Assembly: GCF_000330725.2 (NCBI RefSeq)
Contig: NZ_AMZY02000018.1
Coordinates: forward strand, 62,001-126,000
Reading direction: 5' to 3'
From: Mariniradius saccharolyticus AK6
GTDB taxonomy: Bacteria > Bacteroidota > Bacteroidia > Cytophagales > Cyclobacteriaceae
Length of the DNA: 64,000 nucleotides
Shown here: in pieces, positions 35,527 to 42,349 of the stretch
Layout: every line of letters starts with the position of its first letter
How positions within the stretch are numbered: the first letter of the stretch is position 1
Notes under the pieces: generated by a model
Databases searched by the model: none
Told to the model about the DNA's origin: nothing
Seen by the model: only the letters and a program-made list of their open reading frames with translations
Position numbers and translations under genes: made by a program

Positions 35527-35763
35527 TTAAGCCTCGATTATTTTTTCCGGGCTTTCGTCGATCATCGCCAGTTCAAACATTTTTCCATCATCCACACAAA
35601 TCCTGTAGGTCTTAGTCCAGTTAAGGTTCAATTTCAAATTGGCGTCAATGTCGTCGATAGACTGGCCTATCGATCTATTGGCTGGAGAATCCTTATAGGA
35701 AACGAAGTGATTGAACAATACAAATGCGAATAGTATCGTGAGTAATCTGCCAATAATTTTCAT
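35527..35763 (-). CDS. Small exported protein of unknown function
   Basis: This 78-residue protein has an N-terminal signal-like helix ('IIGRLLTILFAFVLFNHFVS') and a short mature domain of ~55 residues containing 'LKLNLNWTKTYRICVDDG'. A single cysteine is in the mature part and no lipobox is evident. It lies 14 bases downstream of the lipoprotein gene on the same strand, so the pair may form an operon. No family is recognised. Confidence 0.6.
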   Translation of the reverse strand: MKIIGRLLTILFAFVLFNHFVSYKDSPANRSIGQSIDDIDANLKLNLNWTKTYRICVDDGKMFELAMIDESPEKIIEA

Positions 35764-35777
35764 GGCTGTATTTGTTT

Positions 35778-36203
35778 TTAGTCGTCAGTATCGGTACCCA
35801 AAAGATCCACGCCAAGGACAACCGAGAGCACTATCAATACTGCCCCAACTCCAATGGAAATAAGTGTACTTTTTGCTCCGTCCTGCCGTACCTCAATTTC
35901 TTGAATAGCCTGGATTGGAATCTCAATCAAGTCCTCGCCGACAGGTTTTGGTTTTCCGTCATCTTCAAAATACTCGTATCCGTATAGGTTCTTCTCATCA
36001 TAATCTTTCAGGTAGAGCATATAGTGAATTCCTTCTTTGTCGACGATTCGGTAGATTTCTTTTCGGTATAGCTCACTAAAGTTCTCCTTGAGTTTTTTGT
36101 TTTGATCAGAACCATCTTCCTCGATGGGAGCCCAATTCAGGGGGGCGTAGCTGACACAGGAGAATAGCATTGAAAAAATCAATAGGTGGGATACTGCCTT
36201 CAT
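35778..36203 (-). CDS. Hypothetical lipoprotein with C-terminal transmembrane helix
   Basis: This 141-residue protein starts with a lipoprotein signal ('LLIFSMLFSC', Cys about residue 16), then a charged region with 'KEIYRIVDKEGIHYMLYLKD' and ends with a hydrophobic helix ('LISIGVGAVLIVLSVVLGV') and an acidic tail. The start at 36203 gives the signal peptide directly; the frame extends further to 36257 without improving it. The composition 'EEIPIQAIQEIEVRQDG' plus a terminal helix is seen in many small Bacteroidota lipoproteins of unknown role. The downstream 78-residue gene is 14 bases away. Confidence 0.7.
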   Translation of the reverse strand: MKAVSHLLIFSMLFSCVSYAPLNWAPIEEDGSDQNKKLKENFSELYRKEIYRIVDKEGIHYMLYLKDYDEKNLYGYEYFEDDGKPKPVGEDLIEIPIQAIQEIEVRQDGAKSTLISIGVGAVLIVLSVVLGVDLLGTDTDD

Positions 36204-36572
36204 CAGGATTCCCTTGAGTCTTTTGGAAGTTCGAGTGGTTCCCATGGTAATGTTCATTTATACCAAATTTAAGGGATGTGTTTTCCGAGGGGAAAAAACC
36301 AACGGTGAGATTCAAGCAGTTCTTACTAAGGTTGAAAATGATTTTCTGGAAATTCAATAATCGGCTTGCTTGGGAATGGCGTTGTTCCTATTCCAACGTA
36401 GTTTTTGATTCTGTTAAACAAAAAACGATCCTCTGTTTACTCGCAAATTGTGGGCACGGCGTATGGTCATTGCGTTTTTTTCGCAAAGCTGGGAAGAAAA
36501 ATGAGCCTGCGTGGGATTGATGATATTGCTCGAATAAGTCCCCTAATCCCAATAGGGAAATCGGGCGATGAC
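36204..36572. other. Non-coding gap, nothing recognised
   Basis: This 369-base stretch separates the lipoprotein from the GNAT gene. A plus-strand frame at 36278-36520 has an odd, Trp/Arg/Cys-rich translation and no start context, so it was not accepted as a gene. No repeat or hairpin stands out. Confidence 0.3.
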
Positions 36573-36854
36573 TTACACCAACACATCCCTCCATTCCGGG
36601 GTCCTGCCAAAAAGCCCACGGGCAAACGGACAAAGGGGAAGTATCTTGATATTGTTTGTTCGCGCGTGTTCCACACCTGCGAGGACAAGTTTCTTTCCAA
36701 GTCCCTGTCCGTTGTAAGCAGGGTCGACTTCGGTATGGTCGATGATGATTTTTGTCGGGCCTGCGATGGAATAGGTCATCTTTCCTGCTTGTGAGTCGCC
36801 ATCCATCAGGATAAATGCTCCCTTGGTTTCAGTGTGTTCGTGTTTGATTTCCAT
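36573..36854 (-). CDS. Small GNAT-family N-acetyltransferase (YjdJ/GTLF-like)
   Basis: This 93-residue protein matches the short GNAT-like family (Acetyltransf_CG): 'GAFILMDGDSQAGKMTYSI', then 'IIIDHTEVDPAYNGQGLGKK' with the acetyl-CoA-binding Q-G-x-G-K/R pattern, and the C-terminal 'ILPLCPFARGLFGRTPEW' containing the family's 'CP.A' motif. Target is unknown. It sits 121 bases downstream of the aldehyde dehydrogenase on the same strand. Confidence 0.87.
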   Translation of the reverse strand: MEIKHEHTETKGAFILMDGDSQAGKMTYSIAGPTKIIIDHTEVDPAYNGQGLGKKLVLAGVEHARTNNIKILPLCPFARGLFGRTPEWRDVLV

Positions 36855-36975
36855 ATTTATATGTTGTGGTTTATTCGTGTATTTTTTTGGGTTCGAGTTT
36901 AAAGGGTGAGGATTTTATTTGAAGCACTTAACAAGGTGGCGTAAGTGTGTCATCTTTCGTCTGGCATTTGACAAT

Positions 36976-38376
36976 TCAAAATACCTCACTCTTCATAACC
37001 ATTAGTTTTTCTCTTGTCATCTCCCGCATGGTATAACCTATTCCTCCCACGCCCTCTCCCGAAGCATCCCAACCCCCAAATGGCATCCAATCGACACGGA
37101 ACGCGGTATGGTCGTTGACCATTACTGCACTGGCTTGGAGGTTTTGCACGCAATACAACGCGGTGTCGAGGTTTCTTGAGAAAACTGCCGCTTGGAAATG
37201 GTATGGAATCGCGTTGGCCGCTGCTATGGCCACATCCAAATCCTCGTAAGAATAGACACAAACCACCGGCCCAAAGATTTCCTCTTGTGACACTTTTGAC
37301 TTATCGGATGGGTTCCATAAAACTGTCGGCGCATAACACGTTTCTCCGAGTTTGTTGCCGCCACAAAGCAGTTCTGCGCCTTCTTCAATCGCGTCTTGAG
37401 TCCAATTATGGATTCTGTCCGCCTCTTTTGGAAGGATCAAAGGCCCGACTTCGGTTGTTGGATCGAGCGGATTTCCGACTTTTAATTTTTGGGCCGCTTC
37501 TGATAATTGCATCGCTAGCTTACGAGCAATACCATGATGCACAAACACCCGCTGAACCGAAACGCAAACCTGTCCGGCGTGGTAGAATCCGCCTTTGGCC
37601 AAAGCGGGAACGACTTTTTCCAATGCAACATCGTGGTCCACAATCACAGGCGCCGCACCGCCATGCTCGAGTGCACAGCGGGTTCCGGGCGAAAGCTTGG
37701 ACTTCAGGTACCAGCCTACTTTTGCCGAACCGATAAATGAGAGATAACTCACGCGCTTATCAGTCGCCAAGATCTCCGCGTCTTCGTTGTCAAGGATCAA
37801 AGCCTGCACCCACCCTGTAGGTACGCCTGCGTCCTGCATCAATTCGACAAAACGAAGACAGGTCATCGGAGTGGTTCCTGCAGGCTTCACGATTGCAGGG
37901 CAACCCGCCGCAAAAGCTGTCACTACTTGGTGGACGATCAAGTTGAGAGGATGGTTGAAAGCGGAGATGGCAGCGACTACACCGATGGGTTCACGCATGG
38001 TAAATGCCAGCCTCCCGGTCGAAGCCGCAGTCAATCCCATTGGTATTTGTGTTCCTTTCAGGCGTCCGATTTCCTCAGCTGCAATACGGACGCCGTTGAT
38101 GGCTCGATGGATTTCTACTCTGGAATCCATATAGGGTTTACCACCTTCCGTGCTGGCCAAAATGGTCAGTTCCTCGGCTTTTTCCCGCATCAATGTTTCC
38201 AATTTACCTAGAACAGCAATGCGCGCGTGGGGGGGAAGCCATGATTTTCGATCGGTAAAAAGCCGGTATGCTGTCTCCAATGCCTTTTCCAATTCCTCTT
38301 TTCCCTGCATGGGGATTTCTTGGATGAGGCTTCGGTCAAAGGGATTGAAAACAGGAAGAATCTTGAGGTTTTTCAT
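36976..38376 (-). CDS. Aldehyde dehydrogenase family protein
   Basis: This 466-residue NAD(P)-dependent aldehyde dehydrogenase has cofactor-binding residues in 'PIGVVAAISAFNHPLNLI' and 'CPAIVKPAGTTPMT', the catalytic Glu in 'CALEHGGAAPVIVD', the catalytic Cys in 'YHAGQVCVSVQRVFV', and the C-terminal 'QEEIFGPVVCVYSYED'. 'EHGG' replaces the usual 'ELGG'. Substrate is not evident; lactaldehyde, phosphonoacetaldehyde and semialdehyde enzymes resemble it. The nearby FAH-family enzyme at 40401 suggests sugar-acid breakdown as one possibility, but a two-component gene pair lies between. Confidence 0.9.
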   Translation of the reverse strand: MKNLKILPVFNPFDRSLIQEIPMQGKEELEKALETAYRLFTDRKSWLPPHARIAVLGKLETLMREKAEELTILASTEGGKPYMDSRVEIHRAINGVRIAAEEIGRLKGTQIPMGLTAASTGRLAFTMREPIGVVAAISAFNHPLNLIVHQVVTAFAAGCPAIVKPAGTTPMTCLRFVELMQDAGVPTGWVQALILDNEDAEILATDKRVSYLSFIGSAKVGWYLKSKLSPGTRCALEHGGAAPVIVDHDVALEKVVPALAKGGFYHAGQVCVSVQRVFVHHGIARKLAMQLSEAAQKLKVGNPLDPTTEVGPLILPKEADRIHNWTQDAIEEGAELLCGGNKLGETCYAPTVLWNPSDKSKVSQEEIFGPVVCVYSYEDLDVAIAAANAIPYHFQAAVFSRNLDTALYCVQNLQASAVMVNDHTAFRVDWMPFGGWDASGEGVGGIGYTMREMTREKLMVMKSEVF

Positions 38377-38529
38377 GGAAATAAGTCGGCGAATCTACTT
38401 TTCGCTGAACTGCAATATAGGCATATGCCTCCTTGGATGCATCATTATCTTTTCCTGTACCGCCTGCGGCTTCTCCGAAACCAGTACATTTTAGACCTCT
38501 TGCTTTTGGAGAAGAAAGGTGAGGTATCG

Positions 38530-39249
38530 TTAAACCCCCGTAATCTCTCGGAACTTTACGCTTTGTCTTTGACTCAGGTCGACTTTGAGTCCGCCCTGCA
38601 TTTCGACCAACAAGGTGGAATTGAAGTAGGGTTCGATGTTCTTGATATAGTTCAGGTTGATGATGTATTGTCGGTTGGCGCGAAAAAACACATCCTCGGG
38701 CAGCCTGTTTTCCATATAGGTAAGAGACTTGTGGAGGAGGGGTTTCTTGTTTTCGAAGTGAACCTTCACATAGTTGCCGTCGCTCTCTATGAGCGAAATA
38801 TCCTTCACAGGTACGAAAAAGCACTTTTCCCCATCCTTTATAAATATCTTCTTGTCGAGGGAAAGTTTCTCCTGTGCATTGTTTCTGTTTTCGGGAATGC
38901 GTTTCAAGATTTTTGACACGGCATCCTTGAGTCGGTCCGGATTGACGGGCTTGAGGAGGTAATCTAAGGCGTTCACCTCAAAGGCTTTCAAGGCGAACTC
39001 ATCGTAAGCAGTCACAAAGATTACCTCGGGGCTTTCATCCAATGCTTCCAACAGCTCAAAGCCATTGGTGCCCGGCATGTTGATGTCAAGGAAAATGAGG
39101 TCAGGTTTGAGTTCGTTGATCTCCGCAATGGCCTGTGAAGCACGGTCGGATTTGCCGATGATCTTGATTTGGCCGAAAGGCGCGAGGAGCGTTTCTAACT
39201 CCATCAGCGCCAACATTTCGTCATCTACCAGATAGCATTTGATGTCCAT
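38530..39249 (-). CDS. LytTR-family response regulator
   Basis: This ~239-residue regulator has a receiver domain ('IKCYLVDDEMLALMELETLL', phosphoacceptor Asp in 'LIFLDINMPGTNGFELL', 'VFVTAYDEFALKAFEV') and a LytTR DNA-binding domain ('ISLIESDGNYVKVHFENK' and 'FRANRQYIINLNYI'). The ATG at 39249 (MDIKCYL) and that at 39255 are both possible. Its start overlaps the end of the histidine kinase gene by 29-35 bases, so they are translationally coupled and form a LytS/LytR-type two-component system. Target genes are unknown; a site near the pair's neighbours would be expected. Confidence 0.92.
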   Translation of the reverse strand: MDIKCYLVDDEMLALMELETLLAPFGQIKIIGKSDRASQAIAEINELKPDLIFLDINMPGTNGFELLEALDESPEVIFVTAYDEFALKAFEVNALDYLLKPVNPDRLKDAVSKILKRIPENRNNAQEKLSLDKKIFIKDGEKCFFVPVKDISLIESDGNYVKVHFENKKPLLHKSLTYMENRLPEDVFFRANRQYIINLNYIKNIEPYFNSTLLVEMQGGLKVDLSQRQSVKFREITGV

Positions 39250-40306
39250 GGGCATTGTATTTCAGTGGATAGGTTATGGTTACGGAGACTTGGTTATCGC
39301 TTTTTCGCTTGAGTACCAGATCGGATTTGTCACCAAAAAGGCTATGCAAGCGTTTGGTGGTGTTTTTAAGGCCAATGCCTTTGTTTTGATTGTCCTTCAA
39401 AACACCGCTGTTGGATACTTCGATCTTTACGTTTTGGGAATTGGCGGAGGCGGTGATCTCGATCAATCCGCCGTCGGGAAGCTGCGTGATGCCGTGTTTG
39501 ATGGCATTTTCAGCCAAAGTCAAAATCATCGCTGGTGGGATTTTCGCATCCAAGGTCTCAGCTTGCAAGTCGATCTTCACGTCCAGCCTGTTGCCAAACC
39601 TGATCTTTTCCAATTCCAGATACTTCACAACTTCGTTGATCTCTTCGGAAATACTGATCAGCGGCGTTTTCTCATAATTGAGCGTGAAGCGCAACAGTTC
39701 GCTGAGCTTGATGATTGCCTCCCGGGATTTTTCCGTATCGATCAGCACAAGTGCCTTTATGCTGTTCAGCGCATTGAAGAGAAAGTGCGGATTGAGTTGG
39801 GATTTGAGCAGTTCCAGTTCCGAAGTCTTCGCTAAGTTCTCCACAAGCAGTTTTTGCTCCGCGATTTCTTGGTGCTTTTTCAAAACATGGTAGAGGTAGT
39901 AAATAATGATCCATACCACCACGTAGCGGGCCACGTTCATGATTTGGCCGAAATATGAGATCAAAAACTGCGTGTCGATCTTGGCATTTGGATTTGCATA
40001 CAATGTGATCCCATACAGCACCGAGACCATAATGGCCGTCATGAAGAAAGTGTCCGCAAAGGCGCGCACCCAAATCGTCGAAAGGGTTTTTTCGAAGACA
40101 GCCGACCGGATAAAGAGCTTCTTATAGATATGTGAGGTCAGTATTCCCGTCACTGACAGGATCGCAAACTGACCCACATAATCCCAAGAGAATTCTCCTA
40201 CGATGAAAAACGTGTAGTTAACGGTCTCGACAAGGATGATCGAGCCCCAACCAAGGACCTGGAACAGCCAATAGCGTTGGTTTTTGTTCAGGACAATTTT
40301 TTTCAT
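39221..40306 (-). CDS. LytS/YehU-type sensor histidine kinase
   Basis: This 361-residue membrane sensor has about four transmembrane segments in the first 150 residues, a coiled-coil ('HVLKKHQEIAEQKLLVENLA'), the His_kinase motif 'LNPHFLFNALNSIKALVLID' (phosphoacceptor His), and an ATPase with 'MILTLAENAIKHGI' and 'NKGIGLKNTTKRL'. It is the partner of the LytTR regulator, whose start lies inside the 3' end of this gene. No separate extracellular sensor domain is seen, so the signal is probably sensed in or near the membrane. The FAH-family gene lies 94 bases upstream. Confidence 0.93.
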   Translation of the reverse strand: MKKIVLNKNQRYWLFQVLGWGSIILVETVNYTFFIVGEFSWDYVGQFAILSVTGILTSHIYKKLFIRSAVFEKTLSTIWVRAFADTFFMTAIMVSVLYGITLYANPNAKIDTQFLISYFGQIMNVARYVVVWIIIYYLYHVLKKHQEIAEQKLLVENLAKTSELELLKSQLNPHFLFNALNSIKALVLIDTEKSREAIIKLSELLRFTLNYEKTPLISISEEINEVVKYLELEKIRFGNRLDVKIDLQAETLDAKIPPAMILTLAENAIKHGITQLPDGGLIEITASANSQNVKIEVSNSGVLKDNQNKGIGLKNTTKRLHSLFGDKSDLVLKRKSDNQVSVTITYPLKYNAHGHQMLSGR

Positions 40307-40400
40307 CGTGCAGATTCAGGGAAAATTCTCCTTCAAAGAAACCAAAAAATTCATCCAATCGCCCCCTGAAGCTACAGGATTGCAGTTTTGGGTGGATGAA

Positions 40401-41234
40401 TTAGGATCGCATGTCTACGATATTGCTTAACCTGCCGATTCCCTCGATGTCTATGTGGATTATGTCTCCGACCTGAAGGGTAAAGTTGTTGTCCGGCACA
40501 AGGCAAGTCCCTGTCATCAGATAGGCACCTTTTGGAAAGCTCATTTCGCGGGTCAGGAACTCCACGAGCTCACCATGTTTCCGCTTCATTTGGTTGATGG
40601 AGATTTGCCCGGAAAATACCGTCTTCCAATTGCGCTCGATGCTCATATTGATTTTGGCATCGGGATCAATGGGAGACTTTGGTACCCAAAGACAAGGACC
40701 GATCGCCGCTGACCTGTCGTAGCATTTTGCTTGTGGAAGATAGAGCGGATTTTCACCCTCAATGTCTCGGCTACTCATATCATTGCCAATGGTATAGCCC
40801 GCGATTTCGTGTTGGCTGTTGATGAACAAGGTCAGTTCAGGTTCAGGTACATTCCATTTGGAATCCCTTCGGATCAAAACCTTCCCGCCCGGTTCGGCGA
40901 CGCGGCTTGGGGTGGATTTAAAAAACAATTCGGGACGCTCGGCCTCATAGACCTTGGAGTAAAAAACAGCGGCACCGCTTTCCTTGGATTCTTCCATCCG
41001 GGCTTCCCTGCTGCGGAAGTAGGTCACTCCCGCCGCCCAAACCTCCTGTGTGCCTAGTGGGGCCAAGAGTTTTTCAGGTTTTTCCACCAATGTATCGGCA
41101 CTTTCAAATTCCTTTTGGAGTACGGTGTGAAGGTTTGGCTGATTGACAAGGGCGTCCCAATCGGAGTGTTTGGAAAGGACAAAGCGTCCGTCCTGTTCGA
41201 GGATGATTCCTTTTTCGCTGCGATAAAGTTTCAT
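40401..41234 (-). CDS. FAH-family protein, possible 2-keto-3-deoxy-sugar-acid dehydratase
   Basis: This 277-residue fumarylacetoacetate-hydrolase-fold protein has 'EVWAAGVTYFRSREARMEES', 'WNVPEPELTLFINSQHEIAG', 'GNDMSSRDIEGENPLYLPQA' and 'DIIHIDIEGIGRLSNIV'. The GVTYFRSREARMEES motif resembles 2-dehydro-3-deoxy-D-arabinonate/D-xylonate dehydratases of Weimberg-type pathways rather than the FAH-type hydrolase at 24041. The aldehyde dehydrogenase at 36976 could supply the following semialdehyde step, but the link is inferred. It precedes the two-component genes on the same strand. Confidence 0.87.
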   Translation of the reverse strand: MKLYRSEKGIILEQDGRFVLSKHSDWDALVNQPNLHTVLQKEFESADTLVEKPEKLLAPLGTQEVWAAGVTYFRSREARMEESKESGAAVFYSKVYEAERPELFFKSTPSRVAEPGGKVLIRRDSKWNVPEPELTLFINSQHEIAGYTIGNDMSSRDIEGENPLYLPQAKCYDRSAAIGPCLWVPKSPIDPDAKINMSIERNWKTVFSGQISINQMKRKHGELVEFLTREMSFPKGAYLMTGTCLVPDNNFTLQVGDIIHIDIEGIGRLSNIVDMRS

Positions 41235-41625
41235 GTATAGGTTATCTAGGTTAGGCTTTGAAGATAATAAAAAGGCAAATGTTGGTTTTGTGAAATTTGA
41301 GGAATGGTGAAAAGGGAGGGAAAGCAGGGAAGCTGCAATGCGAGGATGGTTGAGATCACTCGTGCCTCAGGATGCACAAGGAGGGGGGGGTGACAATTGA
41401 TGTTTCCTTTTTTTGGGAAGGCTGTTCTTTGTCACCCCGAGGTAGGAGGGTTCTATGTTTTTAGACTTGACAGTGAGAAAGCCTTCTTTCCTGGGGATGA
41501 CCAAGTGCGGTTTAGAGTAAGCGCTACGCTTTTTGCAAGGGTAAGTTTTTGACTCTGGCTTGGGTTTTATTCGGCAGAATCATTAAATTAGAAGAAACAT
41601 TGTATCTCCCCAAAACACCACGACC
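41235..41625. other. Divergent gap with promoter of the Cys-rich peptide gene
   Basis: This 391-base gap lies between the divergent FAH-family gene and the 41-residue Cys-rich ORF. It has a G-rich tract (GGAGGGGGGGGTGACA near 41382) and no other ORF. No clear promoter box was found. Confidence 0.35.
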
Positions 41626-41751
41626 ATGGAAAAGTGTACCTGTACGGATTGCGACTGTACTGCCTGCAACTGTAAAAACTGTCAAGAGAACGATTGCCCT
41701 TGTACTCAGTGCGATTGTCAGAGATGTGATTGCTGCAAGGACGCCGCCTAG
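41626..41751 (+). CDS. Metallothionein-like Cys-rich peptide (41 aa)
   Basis: This ORF runs from ATG 41626 to TAG 41749-41751. The 41-residue product has 14 cysteines (positions 4, 6, 9, 11, 14, 16, 19, 24, 26, 29, 31, 34, 36, 37) and no other aromatic or hydrophobic core residue. Two modules of the form CxCTxCDCxxCxC start at residues 4 and 24, indicating an internal duplication. Cys codons mix TGT (8) and TGC (6), so this is not a simple DNA repeat; the protein sequence appears constrained. Such density of CxC/CxxC is the hallmark of metallothioneins, suggesting binding of Zn, Cd or Cu(I). It ends one base before the VOC-fold gene, hence probably co-translated. No family can be named from sequence. 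Confidence 0.8.
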   Translation: MEKCTCTDCDCTACNCKNCQENDCPCTQCDCQRCDCCKDAA

Positions 41752-41752
41752 C

Positions 41753-42106
41753 ATGCTGACTGCCGTCAACCCCAAGCTTCCCATGCGGAAAGCCGCCATT
41801 ACCAAACGATATTATATTGAGCAATTGGGATTTTCCCTTTTGTCCGATTATGGCAAATACCTGATTTTTGGGAAGGACGAAGTGGAAATCCATTTTTTCG
41901 AATTCAAGGATCTTGATCCCCATGAAAACTACGGGCAGGTCTACCTGCGCACAGATGACATCGACGGGCTTTATCAGTCCTTCTTGTCCAGCGGAGTGGC
42001 TATCCATCCGAGCGCCCCGCTGCAAACCAAACCTTGGGGACAACGGGAATTTTCCCTGCTGGATCCCGACTATAATTTGCTGACTTTTGGGCAGGCGGTA
42101 GTGTGA
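41753..42106 (+). CDS. VOC-family (bleomycin-resistance/glyoxalase-like) protein
   Basis: This 117-residue protein has the VOC fold: 'AVNPKLPMRKAAITKRYYIE' to 'LGFSLLSDYGKYLIF', the metal/ligand strand 'EVEIHFFEFKDLDPHENYG', 'QVYLRTDDIDGLYQSF' and 'TKPWGQREFSLLDPDYNLLT'. The MLTAVNPKLPM start is the typical beginning of bleomycin-resistance-like proteins, so 41753 is preferred to the 185-residue frame from 41549, which runs over the Cys-rich ORF in another frame. Some relatives sequester bleomycin; many have unknown substrate. The coupling to the metallothionein-like peptide suggests a metal-related or detoxification role, by inference. Confidence 0.9.
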   Translation: MLTAVNPKLPMRKAAITKRYYIEQLGFSLLSDYGKYLIFGKDEVEIHFFEFKDLDPHENYGQVYLRTDDIDGLYQSFLSSGVAIHPSAPLQTKPWGQREFSLLDPDYNLLTFGQAVV

Positions 42107-42121
42107 ATCGAGTTGAGTTCC

Positions 42122-42151
42122 TTATTTTGATTGATCAAAAAATCAAAATAA
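42122..42151 (+). terminator. AT-rich hairpin after the VOC gene
   Basis: An 11-bp inverted repeat TTATTTTGATT (42122-42132) with AATCAAAATAA (42141-42151) around an 8-base loop follows the VOC stop by 15 bases. No U-tract follows, so it is only a candidate terminator. Confidence 0.4.
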
Positions 42152-42349
42152 CCAAAAACGATAGCATGACGCTCGTTTAGATTGATTTTTTAAAATCCTA
42201 ATGGTTTTTTCTTTGGGGATTTGGAAAATATTATGCTTTCCTGTTTTTGTTTTTGCAAATTTTCGATCGATCATCGATCATTTTGATAAAATTCATCACC
42301 TTTTGTTATTTTTTACTAAATTCAAGGCCCAAAACCTATTTTACCTGTC

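Noticed and set aside
36278-36520. 80-residue plus-strand ORF
   Set aside because: Odd composition, no recognisable motif or upstream signal, in a gap between minus-strand genes.
41549-41752. Upstream extension of the VOC ORF
   Set aside because: The extension reads through the Cys-rich ORF in a different frame and does not match VOC N-termini; the MLTAVNPKLPM start at 41753 does.
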